A stretch of 36,222 nucleotides of DNA from a bacterium (lineage in GTDB: Bacteria > Verrucomicrobiota > Kiritimatiellia > RFP12 > UBA1067): the NCBI GenBank assembly GCA_025360845.1, contig JANYBJ010000030.1, positions 1 through 36,222 of the forward strand, written 5' to 3'. The notes below the pieces were generated by a model. It did not search any database. It was not told where the DNA came from and saw nothing but the letters and a program-made list of their open reading frames with translations. Below, piece by piece: positions 26,982-33,703 of this stretch. Position numbers and translations under genes: made by a program. Position 1 is the first letter of the stretch, and each line of letters opens with the position of its first letter.

Positions 26982-27000
26982 GCCATAACTCCGTTATGGC
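26982..27000. promoter_or_regulatory. Perfect dyad GCCATAAC-TCC-GTTATGGC upstream of the late operon
   Basis: 8-bp stem perfect inverted repeat in gene-free DNA. Confidence 0.35.
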
Positions 27001-27093
27001 GGGTCTACTGCATGCCGTGCGTGCGCATTGATTTTTTGGGGAAGGCTGTTAGCCGTTTAGGCTGTCAGGCTGTTAGCCGGGGGAAGGGGATTT

Positions 27094-27275
27094 CAAAAAC
27101 GCGGCGGCTGCGTTTTTGGAAACGGGCACAAAAAAGCCGCCTTGCAAACGGGTTGCAGGGAGGCCGCTTTCAAAAACGCAGCGGCTGCGTTTTTGGAAAC
27201 GGGCACAAAAAAAGACCGACTTGCAATCGTGTTGCAGGACGGTCGTTTTTCAAAAGCGCAATGGTTGCGCTTTTG
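27094..27275. repeat. Palindromes P9 (27094-27118), P10 (27171-27195), P11 (27251-27275) in a roughly 78-bp tandem arrangement
   Basis: Units 'palindrome-GAAACGGGCACAAAAAA-hairpin(TTGCAANCGNGTTGCAGG)-' repeated twice, closed by P11. Confidence 0.85.
27124..27249. terminator. Two terminator-like hairpins between P9, P10 and P11
   Basis: AAAAAAGCCGCCTTGCAAACGGGTTGCAGGGAGGCCGCTTT and AAAAAAAGACCGACTTGCAATCGTGTTGCAGGACGGTCGTTTTT. Confidence 0.5.
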
Positions 27276-27294
27276 GTTTATCTACGTGGAAGAA

Positions 27295-27456
27295 CTATTT
27301 TGATTGGCCTTCGTGGAGGTAGCAATATCCCGAAGCGTTGTTCGTGGTGTTCTTGCAGCGGGCTCCCTTTTGGGTGACGCCCTTACACTGCACGGCGGCG
27401 GCGATGGCAGCCGCCGCGACCAGTGACGCGCACAGCGCGATGATGGCTTTCTTCAT
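27295..27456 (-). CDS. Small exported Cys-rich peptide (DUF5763-like CxxxTxxGxxC...C..H)
   Basis: MKKAIIALCASLVAAAAIAAAVQCKGVTQKGARCKNTTNNASGYCYLHEGQSK; ATG at 27456 with GGAGAG SD. Confidence 0.65.
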   Translation of the reverse strand: MKKAIIALCASLVAAAAIAAAVQCKGVTQKGARCKNTTNNASGYCYLHEGQSK

Positions 27457-27474
27457 ACCGTCTCTCCTGTTTAT

Positions 27475-27499
27475 CAAAAGCGCAATGGTTGCGCTTTTG
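27475..27499. repeat. Palindrome P12 CAAAAGCGCAATGGTTGCGCTTTTG
   Basis: Identical to P11; the pair brackets CDS 27295-27456. Confidence 0.95.
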
Positions 27500-27501
27500 G
27501 A

Positions 27502-27765
27502 TTAGATCTGTGAGCGGGCGTCGATTGTGGCCTGAAGAGGATCGGTCGCTTCGGACGATTTAGGTACATCAGATCGACATGATCCGGCAGGATCGGAAAG
27601 CCTCTGATGAATCCCGACAAGCACGCTGATAATCTTCATAGATTCGCGTTCCCGGTCAATTCCCTGACGCTTCAATTCGTTGTAGATCAAAACGGGAATG
27701 ATGGTCAGCCACACGCATCCGGAGAAGGCGGCTATACCCAAAACGACAGAAACGAACTCGCCCAT
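27502..27765 (-). CDS. Small membrane protein
   Basis: MGEFVSVVLGIAAFSGCVWLTIIPVLIYNELKRQG... Confidence 0.5.
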   Translation of the reverse strand: MGEFVSVVLGIAAFSGCVWLTIIPVLIYNELKRQGIDRERESMKIISVLVGIHQRLSDPAGSCRSDVPKSSEATDPLQATIDARSQI

Positions 27766-27784
27766 AAGGAACCACTTTTTTTGG

Positions 27785-27991
27785 TTATCGTGTAATGATA
27801 ACGCTGTAGACCCAAAAGGCGAGTCCAATAATAAAGACGACAGAAGCTGAAACACCGATCAAGTGTATCGGGTCTCTCATGTTAATCTCTCCGTCGTATT
27901 TCGGTTTAACCGGATCTCCACATGAGGGACAAGAGCGGGCGTCCGGTGAAACGCTGTTTCCGCATGCGCGGCAATGGATCAGACTTTTCAT
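27785..27991 (-). CDS. Zinc-ribbon plus TM protein
   Basis: 68 aa; CRACGNSVSPDARSCPSCG then IGVSASVVFIIGLAFWVYSVI. Confidence 0.65.
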   Translation of the reverse strand: MKSLIHCRACGNSVSPDARSCPSCGDPVKPKYDGEINMRDPIHLIGVSASVVFIIGLAFWVYSVIITR

Positions 27992-28011
27992 AACGATCTC
28001 CTTTCAGACGT

Positions 28012-28419
28012 CTATGCAGTTTGCTCTTTGCCACCAGAGCGCGCACTCGCTGCACTCCTGGTGGGAAGGCGCAGCGCCACTGATCGCCCCACAGCTAGCG
28101 CTTTAGATAGATTATTAATGGTTTCATTTGCAACCGCAAGTTGCCGTTCTAAATCGGCAATCCTTAAGGCTGATGCGCTTTCTTCTGCGGATACAGGATC
28201 CGGTTTTTGCGGGTGTTTCCCATTCAACAACCATTCAGGCGTTGTATTCAGTTCGGTAGCTAATCTGATTAGCAACTCGTGGGCTGGCGTTCGGTCTCCT
28301 TTTTCAATCTGCGTCAGATAAGGACGTGAAATTCCTAACCGCATGGCAAGATCTTTTCCCTGCAATCCGGCTGCCATGCGGGTTCTCCTGATACGCTCGC
28401 TAAAAGAATTTGCATCCAT
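28012..28419 (-). CDS. XRE-family phage repressor
   Basis: MDANSFSERIRRTRMAAGLQGKDLAMRLGISRPYLTQIEKGDRTPAHELLIRLATELNTTPEWLL HTH; divergent to the early operon. Confidence 0.85.
   Translation of the reverse strand: MDANSFSERIRRTRMAAGLQGKDLAMRLGISRPYLTQIEKGDRTPAHELLIRLATELNTTPEWLLNGKHPQKPDPVSAEESASALRIADLERQLAVANETINNLSKALAVGRSVALRLPTRSAASARSGGKEQTA
28258..28274. promoter_or_regulatory. Intragenic operator copy AGCTAATC-T-GATTAGCA
   Basis: 15/17 match to the early-promoter operator, inside the repressor CDS. Confidence 0.6.
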
Positions 28420-28433
28420 GCTAACTTTCGCCC

Positions 28434-28462
28434 TTGATCTGCTAATCCGATTAGCATATGAT
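28434..28462 (+). promoter_or_regulatory. Early promoter with operator as its spacer: TTGATC-TGCTAATCCGATTAGCA-TATGAT
   Basis: -35 TTGATC 28434-28439, exactly 17-bp perfect palindrome 28440-28456, -10 TATGAT 28457-28462. Confidence 0.75.
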
Positions 28463-28506
28463 ATCTGCAAATCACGGTGATTTAGACAACACGAGGTTAA
28501 CGCCGA

Positions 28507-28710
28507 ATGAATCGAAAAGTCAACAGAGAAAAAAAGGCCGGGCGTCCGGCGGGGCGCAGGACGATGTATCCGGGGATCACGGCGTTCTGCCGGGAGCACG
28601 GGTATTCGCACCAGCATGTGCGGCGGGTGCTTTTGGGAAGGGAAACGTCGGCGCGGGTGCGCCGGATGTGGGCGGCGTGGAAGATGGGCGGGGGGAAGGC
28701 AGTGCGTTAG
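28507..28710 (+). CDS. Ner/Cro-like small HTH protein
   Basis: 67 aa; GITAFCREHGYSHQHVRRVLLGRETSARVRRMW. Confidence 0.6.
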   Translation: MNRKVNREKKAGRPAGRRTMYPGITAFCREHGYSHQHVRRVLLGRETSARVRRMWAAWKMGGGKAVR

Positions 28711-28747
28711 TGCGTCAGTGCGTTAGTGAAAGAGAAAGGGACAGGCG

Positions 28748-28960
28748 ATGATCATCAGAATCGGACGGAGAGAGGAGCGGGCGTGGCGGTGCTTCAGGGA
28801 CATGCTGGGGCTGGCCTCGGACTACATGAACGAACGCAACCAGTTGCTCGGCGAGCGGAAGGCGTTTGCCGCTGAGGCGCTGATTCACCGGAGCCGGGCC
28901 GACAATCTGGCGATGGAGAACGACCGGCTGCGCAGGCAGTTGGCGGCGGCGGCGAAGTAA
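28748..28960 (+). CDS. Hypothetical small coiled-coil protein
   Basis: 70 aa ORF in the early operon. Confidence 0.5.
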   Translation: MIIRIGRREERAWRCFRDMLGLASDYMNERNQLLGERKAFAAEALIHRSRADNLAMENDRLRRQLAAAAK

Positions 28961-28984
28961 CAACGCAGGAAAGGCAAACAGGCA

Positions 28985-29245
28985 ATGAAGGCAACACTCA
29001 CGGCTTACTACAACAGAGATCCGAAACAGTTGATCGTTTCCAAGCCGACCGGTGACTGGATGGAGTTTGATGGGTTCCTGAAATCTCTCGGGTTCCGAAA
29101 TGCGCGGCACAACTGTCATGCCGTACCCGGTCTATTCGTCTTCCTGTCTGGAAGCTCGGATGAGATCGAGAAGGTCATCGGGATCGTCAAGGCGGGAGGC
29201 GAATACCTCACGAACGGAAATTTCGAGTTCACGTTTCAGGTTTGA
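28985..29245 (+). CDS. Hypothetical protein
   Basis: 86 aa ORF in the early operon. Confidence 0.5.
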   Translation: MKATLTAYYNRDPKQLIVSKPTGDWMEFDGFLKSLGFRNARHNCHAVPGLFVFLSGSSDEIEKVIGIVKAGGEYLTNGNFEFTFQV

Positions 29246-29274
29246 TTCACAGGTAACAGGAAAGGAAACAGGCA

Positions 29275-29721
29275 ATGAGCAAGAAGCAAGAGGTGCAGAT
29301 CAACAGGATGATTGAGGCGCTGGATATGATCGCCGCGATGCCCGTGTGGCAGGAGGGCGTTTCTCCGGTGTCGCTGAACAGCCAGTACGAGGAGGCGCGT
29401 GAGACGGCGCGGCGGGCAGTTGAGCAGTTTACCCGCAGCGAGCTGGAGACCGGGAAGGCCTTTGAGGTCAAGGGCGCTCTGGAGGCCGCGCTCGGTATGG
29501 CGCGCGAGGGCTGCGGGTGCCTGCTTCCGGGCATGGACCTCCAGCGCATGCTGGCGATCACGGAACAGGAGTTCGCGGCGCTGCTGCGGAACTCGGGTCG
29601 GGGCAGGATGCTGGCGTGCTACATCCTCGGGCGCACGGAGGAGCTGAAGATTGCCACGGACTACCGATCCGCCGTTGAGGCGGTGCGCGAGAAGTGCAAC
29701 GAGGAGGTGGCCCATGGCTAA
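29275..29721 (+). CDS. Hypothetical protein
   Basis: 148 aa, SD aggaaa. Confidence 0.55.
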   Translation: MSKKQEVQINRMIEALDMIAAMPVWQEGVSPVSLNSQYEEARETARRAVEQFTRSELETGKAFEVKGALEAALGMAREGCGCLLPGMDLQRMLAITEQEFAALLRNSGRGRMLACYILGRTEELKIATDYRSAVEAVREKCNEEVAHG

Positions 29722-29926
29722 CCAGCTCTACTGGGTCAAGCGGATCACGGACGGCAAGTATGCCGAGATCCGGCGCATCGCGGACGGCCAGCTCCAGCTC
29801 TACTGGACGGCCAACGCGCGTCAGGCTGCCGCGCTGATCCGCGCCAAGGCGCAGGATCTGGCCGCGATCATGGCCATCGGCGCTGCGCCCTTCGGCGAAA
29901 CCATCATCATCGAGGAGGCGCAGTGA
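29714..29926 (+). CDS. Hypothetical protein
   Basis: MANQLYWVKRITDGKYAEIRRIADGQLQLYW..., overlaps both neighbours, SD gaggagg. Confidence 0.55.
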   Translation: MANQLYWVKRITDGKYAEIRRIADGQLQLYWTANARQAAALIRAKAQDLAAIMAIGAAPFGETIIIEEAQ

Positions 29927-30180
29927 GAACACTCAACCTTTGCCAGTGCGGGGCGAAGCCCGCCATCGTCGAGGTTCCGGGTCCGAAGCCCATCCGGCCC
30001 CGGATGGGGCGCATGCGCGACAACGTGCGCGAGCGGGTCGTGTGCGAGTTCTGCGGGAACGCTTCGGGCATCCATCACAACCGCAGGGCGCTGCGCCGCG
30101 AGTGGAACAGCGCGGGCTGGTGCGGACAGTCGGAGTGGCGCGGGCTGAAGCCTCAGGGCAGAGAGGCGGTGGCGGTATGA
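29923..30180 (+). CDS. Small zinc-finger-like protein
   Basis: GTG start; CQCG...CEFCGN; GTGA/ATGA coupled. Confidence 0.55.
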   Translation: MRTLNLCQCGAKPAIVEVPGPKPIRPRMGRMRDNVRERVVCEFCGNASGIHHNRRALRREWNSAGWCGQSEWRGLKPQGREAVAV

Positions 30181-30371
30181 GCCTGTTCGACGCGCTGATG
30201 GCTTGCAGCGACCACCATGAGAACGCCGCGCTGACTCTGGAGCGGAATCTCCAGACCGCACCGGAGGGCACGGCGTGGAAGGCCCGCAGACGCCTGCGCA
30301 AGCATACGGCGTTCGCCTTCGCGTGCGCCAAGGCGGCTGAGGTAGTGGCCAAGAACGGGGGTACCAAGTGA
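30177..30371 (+). CDS. Hypothetical small protein
   Basis: MSLFDALMACSDHHENAALTLERN..., ATGA coupling. Confidence 0.5.
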   Translation: MSLFDALMACSDHHENAALTLERNLQTAPEGTAWKARRRLRKHTAFAFACAKAAEVVAKNGGTK

Positions 30372-31231
30372 TTAACCTTCACGACTTCAGCGCCATCTCA
30401 ATCAGCATCAGCGGCGGCAAGGACTCGCAGACGATCCTTGGCGTGGTTATGGGCGAGGTGCTTAGGCAGCAGTACACGGGCAAGGTGATCGCGATCCACG
30501 CCGACACGGGCGCGGAGTGGCCCGAGAGTCTGCCGCATTGCCGCATGCTGTGCCAGCACTACAGGATCAACCTGCACGTCGCCGTGCCTCATAGAGCGCT
30601 GCCCGACCACATTGAGCGGCGCTGCCGCATGATGGCAGTTCAGGAACCGCGCGGAAAACCCGGCTGGCCCAGCCCAGCGCAGCGGTACTGCACGAGCGAC
30701 TGCAAGCGCAACCCCATCGATAAGGTAATCCGAGCCCAGTTCCCGGCAGGCAAACCGGGGTGGCCGTCTCCGAGCTGCCGCTACTGCACGAGCCATTGCA
30801 AGACCGATCCCATCAGCAAGGTCGTGCGCGGCGAGTTCCCGGCTGCGATGGGGGCGAGCGTTCTGGTAGTGACCGGAGAGCGGCGCGAGGAGAGCGCCCA
30901 CCGCCGCAAGCTGCCGGAGAGCGAGGTTGACGCACGTTTGTCGGCTGGCACGCGCAAGGTGACCAAGTACCGCCCGATTCTGGACATGACTCTGGATCAG
31001 GTTTGGAGACACATCAGCGAGTCTGGACTTCCGCGTCACGTAGCCTATGACCGTGGCAATGAGAGGCTGAGCTGCGCACTGTGCGTGATGGCGACCGAGA
31101 ATGATCTGCGCAACGGTGCCGATGCGCGGCCCGATCTCGCCGAGCGCTTCCTGCGCATCGAACGCGAGACAGGGTTCACCTTCCGCCACAAGAAGTCGCT
31201 GGCGGATATCCTGAAAGGCGGTGGTCAATGA
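30368..31231 (+). CDS. Phage PAPS-reductase-like (adenine nucleotide alpha hydrolase) protein
   Basis: SISISGGKDSQTILGVV PP-loop; HADTGAEWPESLPH; RYCTSDCKRNPI; VTGERREESAHR. Confidence 0.85.
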   Translation: MINLHDFSAISISISGGKDSQTILGVVMGEVLRQQYTGKVIAIHADTGAEWPESLPHCRMLCQHYRINLHVAVPHRALPDHIERRCRMMAVQEPRGKPGWPSPAQRYCTSDCKRNPIDKVIRAQFPAGKPGWPSPSCRYCTSHCKTDPISKVVRGEFPAAMGASVLVVTGERREESAHRRKLPESEVDARLSAGTRKVTKYRPILDMTLDQVWRHISESGLPRHVAYDRGNERLSCALCVMATENDLRNGADARPDLAERFLRIERETGFTFRHKKSLADILKGGGQ

Positions 31232-31545
31232 ACACACTCACCGATTACCGGAAGCCGCGCCCGCATTACGGGCTGGCCGATGCGGGCTGGCGGGCGAGGA
31301 CGCCGTGGGAGGTCGTAGAGGGACGGTTTCAGCGGCGCTACATCATCCGGCGCAAGTACGCGGCCTCGCGCTGGCGCAAGGCGGAGATCTTCCGCCACGC
31401 GGGCGTGTGGTCGTGGCGGGTGCTGGAGCGGACGGGCGGCGACCCGTGGCGGGAGATCGCGCGGGCCAGCCGGATCGGCGGGCACACGCATTTCACCGCG
31501 CAGTCGGCGATGCCCTACGCCGAGCTGGCGGCGGTGACGAGGTGA
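31228..31545 (+). CDS. Hypothetical protein
   Basis: 105 aa, ATGA overlap with the PAPS-reductase-like gene. Confidence 0.55.
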   Translation: MNTLTDYRKPRPHYGLADAGWRARTPWEVVEGRFQRRYIIRRKYAASRWRKAEIFRHAGVWSWRVLERTGGDPWREIARASRIGGHTHFTAQSAMPYAELAAVTR

Positions 31546-31547
31546 GG

Positions 31548-31715
31548 GATGAAGGATGAGGGATGAGGGATGAGGGATGAAGGATGAAGGATGAGGGATG
31601 AGGGATGAGGGATGAAGGATGAGGGATGAAGGATGAAGGATGAGGGATGAAGGATGAGGGATGAAGGATGAGGGATGAAGGATGAAGGATGAAGGATGAG
31701 GGATGAAGGATGAAG
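31548..31715 (+). repeat. 24 tandem copies of heptamer GATGARG
   Basis: 168 bp read as 24 units, each GATGAAG or GATGAGG. Confidence 0.98.
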
Positions 31716-31739
31716 GCGGAAGGATAAAGGAGACAGGCG

Positions 31740-32126
31740 ATGGACGTGAAACAGATATCAGAGGTCGGAGGTCAGAGGTCGGATGAGGCGCTGAAGCCGT
31801 GCCCGGTATGCGGCGGAGACCCGAGCGAGCGCAAACAGTTCGCGGAGATCATCGGGCGGCTGAAGCAGCGCGGACTGATCACGCAGGAGGACGTTGACAG
31901 GCTGGAGCGCGAGGGAACGCATGACGTCGCAGGCAGGGAGGCCGGAGGGCATGTTCACTTTGACCTTGAGGACGATCTGATCATCCAGTACCTCGACGAG
32001 TTCGCGGTCGATGTGACGGAGACGTCTAAGCCGTACGACGAGATCTTGGACGAGCACGCGTGCATTCTGACGGCGTACATGAACGGCAAGGTTGTCGCGA
32101 AGATGGAGGTATCCCATGGCGGGTGA
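31740..32126 (+). CDS. Hypothetical protein with Lar-like LKPCPVCGG motif
   Basis: 128 aa; early operon. Confidence 0.55.
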   Translation: MDVKQISEVGGQRSDEALKPCPVCGGDPSERKQFAEIIGRLKQRGLITQEDVDRLEREGTHDVAGREAGGHVHFDLEDDLIIQYLDEFAVDVTETSKPYDEILDEHACILTAYMNGKVVAKMEVSHGG

Positions 32127-32499
32127 TTTCAAGATGGAGATTGAACTGAAGGGTGTGCGATACGTGTTGAACCGCGCGGCATCCGAGGAGCTGCTGAAGG
32201 CGGTCGAGTCGTTCGGAGAGGATTGCGGCGATCCGTGCAAGCGGTTGCGCGATGACCTTCGGAAGGCGCTTGCGATGATGGAACCTGACGGGCAGATAGC
32301 CGAGGTGACTGAAGAGCATACGGTGACATTTAATGTGAAGACGCATGGCGATGCGGTGCGTTGCGCGTGGTGCGGTGAGCCCGGTGACGAGTCGATGCAG
32401 GCCGGTGATTCGGAGGCGCTCTACGTGTGCCGCACGCAGGGTTGCCAGCGCCGCGGGATTCCGGCGGCGCGTCAGTTCTTTACGACGGGGTTCAGGTAA
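32116..32499 (+). CDS. Hypothetical protein with zinc-finger-like CxxC motifs
   Basis: MAGDFKMEIELKGVRYVLNRAASEELLKAV...CAWCGEPGD...CRTQGC. Confidence 0.5.
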   Translation: MAGDFKMEIELKGVRYVLNRAASEELLKAVESFGEDCGDPCKRLRDDLRKALAMMEPDGQIAEVTEEHTVTFNVKTHGDAVRCAWCGEPGDESMQAGDSEALYVCRTQGCQRRGIPAARQFFTTGFR

Positions 32500-32511
32500 C
32501 AGGAGGGAACG

Positions 32512-32778
32512 ATGGACGAGCAACAGGCATACGATGAGGCGGGAGAACAGAAGGCGGATATGCAGATCGTCGGGTACGGCTGCCTGCTGTTCGCGGCCCT
32601 CGCGCTGGGCGTGGTGATATGGGCGGTCTGCGCCTGCATCCAGCTCCGCGAGGATAAGGCGGTAGCCGCGTATTCGGTCTGCGAGATGTGCGGGGAACTG
32701 CTGGACGCGGACAACGTGCATGCGCGGTGCGCCGGGGAGACGGGAGCGGTGGAGGTGGCCCATGCCGACGCTCGTTAA
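32512..32778 (+). CDS. Small membrane protein
   Basis: 88 aa; GCLLFAALALGVVIWAVCACI. Confidence 0.5.
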   Translation: MDEQQAYDEAGEQKADMQIVGYGCLLFAALALGVVIWAVCACIQLREDKAVAAYSVCEMCGELLDADNVHARCAGETGAVEVAHADAR

Positions 32779-33127
32779 AGACCTGCCCGGACAGCTCACG
32801 CTGTTCCCGCATCTTGAAAGGCCGGTGCCGGCGGTGGCGACCGACGCGAAGGCGGAGGCCTGCCGGATGCTGGAGGACGGCCTGCCCGACAAGAAAACGG
32901 TTTCGGTGCCGGAGGCGGCTGCCCTGATGTACTGCTGCCGCCGCACGGTCGAGAACTGGATCTCGGACGGGACGCTGCTGGTGGCCTACGCCAACCGCAA
33001 CGACGAGGCGCAGCGCAAGCACGCCCGCATCATCGTGAGGTCGGGCCGGGACTACGACGCCCGGCGCACACAATTTCTGACGCTGGCTGAGCTGCGCATC
33101 AAGCGCAGCAACGTCGGCGGCAACTGA
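32762..33127 (+). CDS. Excisionase/MerR-type HTH protein
   Basis: KTVSVPEAAALMYCCRRTVENWISDGTLLVAYANRND. Confidence 0.6.
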   Translation: MPTLVKDLPGQLTLFPHLERPVPAVATDAKAEACRMLEDGLPDKKTVSVPEAAALMYCCRRTVENWISDGTLLVAYANRNDEAQRKHARIIVRSGRDYDARRTQFLTLAELRIKRSNVGGN

Positions 33128-33134
33128 CAAACCG

Positions 33135-33150
33135 GCGGCTTGCAAGCCGC
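33135..33150. repeat. Perfect palindrome GCGGCTTGCAAGCCGC between genes
   Basis: 16-bp dyad just upstream of the gam SD. Confidence 0.8.
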
Positions 33151-33170
33151 TTGAAAGAGGAGAAGGAACC

Positions 33171-33677
33171 ATGGCAAGAGTCAAGACGGAGACGTTCTCC
33201 GACCGGGTCGAATTCGACGCGGCGGTAGACCAGATCGCCCGCAAGGAAGTCCAGCGGCGCAAGCTGGAGGCGGATCGCGACGCGCAGATCCAGAACATTC
33301 AGCAGGAGCATAACCCGGCCATCGACGCGCTCAAGACGGAGATAGACGCACTGGTGACCAAGGCGGAGGGCTACGCCAAAGACAACCGCGCCGAGCTGCT
33401 GCCGACCGGCAAGCAGAGCGCCGAGACGCCCCTCGCCAACTTCGGCTTCAGGTGGGGGAACAAGACGCTGGTGCTGCTGAGCAGCCGGTGGAACTGGGAC
33501 GGTGTGATCGCAAGTTTGCGCAAGGCGGGGCTCGACGGGTTCATCCGGGTCAAGGAGGAGGTGGCGAAAGACGCGGCCAAGGATGAGCTAAGCGAGCCGG
33601 TTCTCGCGCAGCACGGCATGCGCATCAAGCAGTCTGAGACGTTCTGGGTGGAGCCCAAGACGGATGTGATCGGTTAA
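33171..33677 (+). CDS. gam: Mu Gam-like host-nuclease inhibitor
   Basis: 168 aa; helical N-terminus, GKQSAETPLANFGFRWGNKTLVLLSSRWNWDGVIASLRKAGLDGFIRVKEEVAKDA, typical Gam end. Confidence 0.85.
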   Translation: MARVKTETFSDRVEFDAAVDQIARKEVQRRKLEADRDAQIQNIQQEHNPAIDALKTEIDALVTKAEGYAKDNRAELLPTGKQSAETPLANFGFRWGNKTLVLLSSRWNWDGVIASLRKAGLDGFIRVKEEVAKDAAKDELSEPVLAQHGMRIKQSETFWVEPKTDVIG

Positions 33678-33703
33678 ACGACAACCAAGAAAGACGAAGC
33701 GAA

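Noticed and set aside
26473-27377. ORFs with repeated SKNAAAAFL / QKRSRRVF / KTQPLRF strings (26473-26979, 26538-26903, 27012-27377, end of 25742-26719)
   Set aside because: They are translations of the 25-bp palindromes and adjacent non-coding DNA in different frames, not real proteins.
25479-27499. CRISPR array
   Set aside because: Palindromes are irregularly spaced, flank genes and have variable stems; no uniform spacers and no cas genes.
31548-31715. CRISPR or coding repeat on the minus strand (LHPSSFI repeats)
   Set aside because: Pure 7-bp tandem repeat without spacers; the minus-strand frame is open only because of repeat composition.
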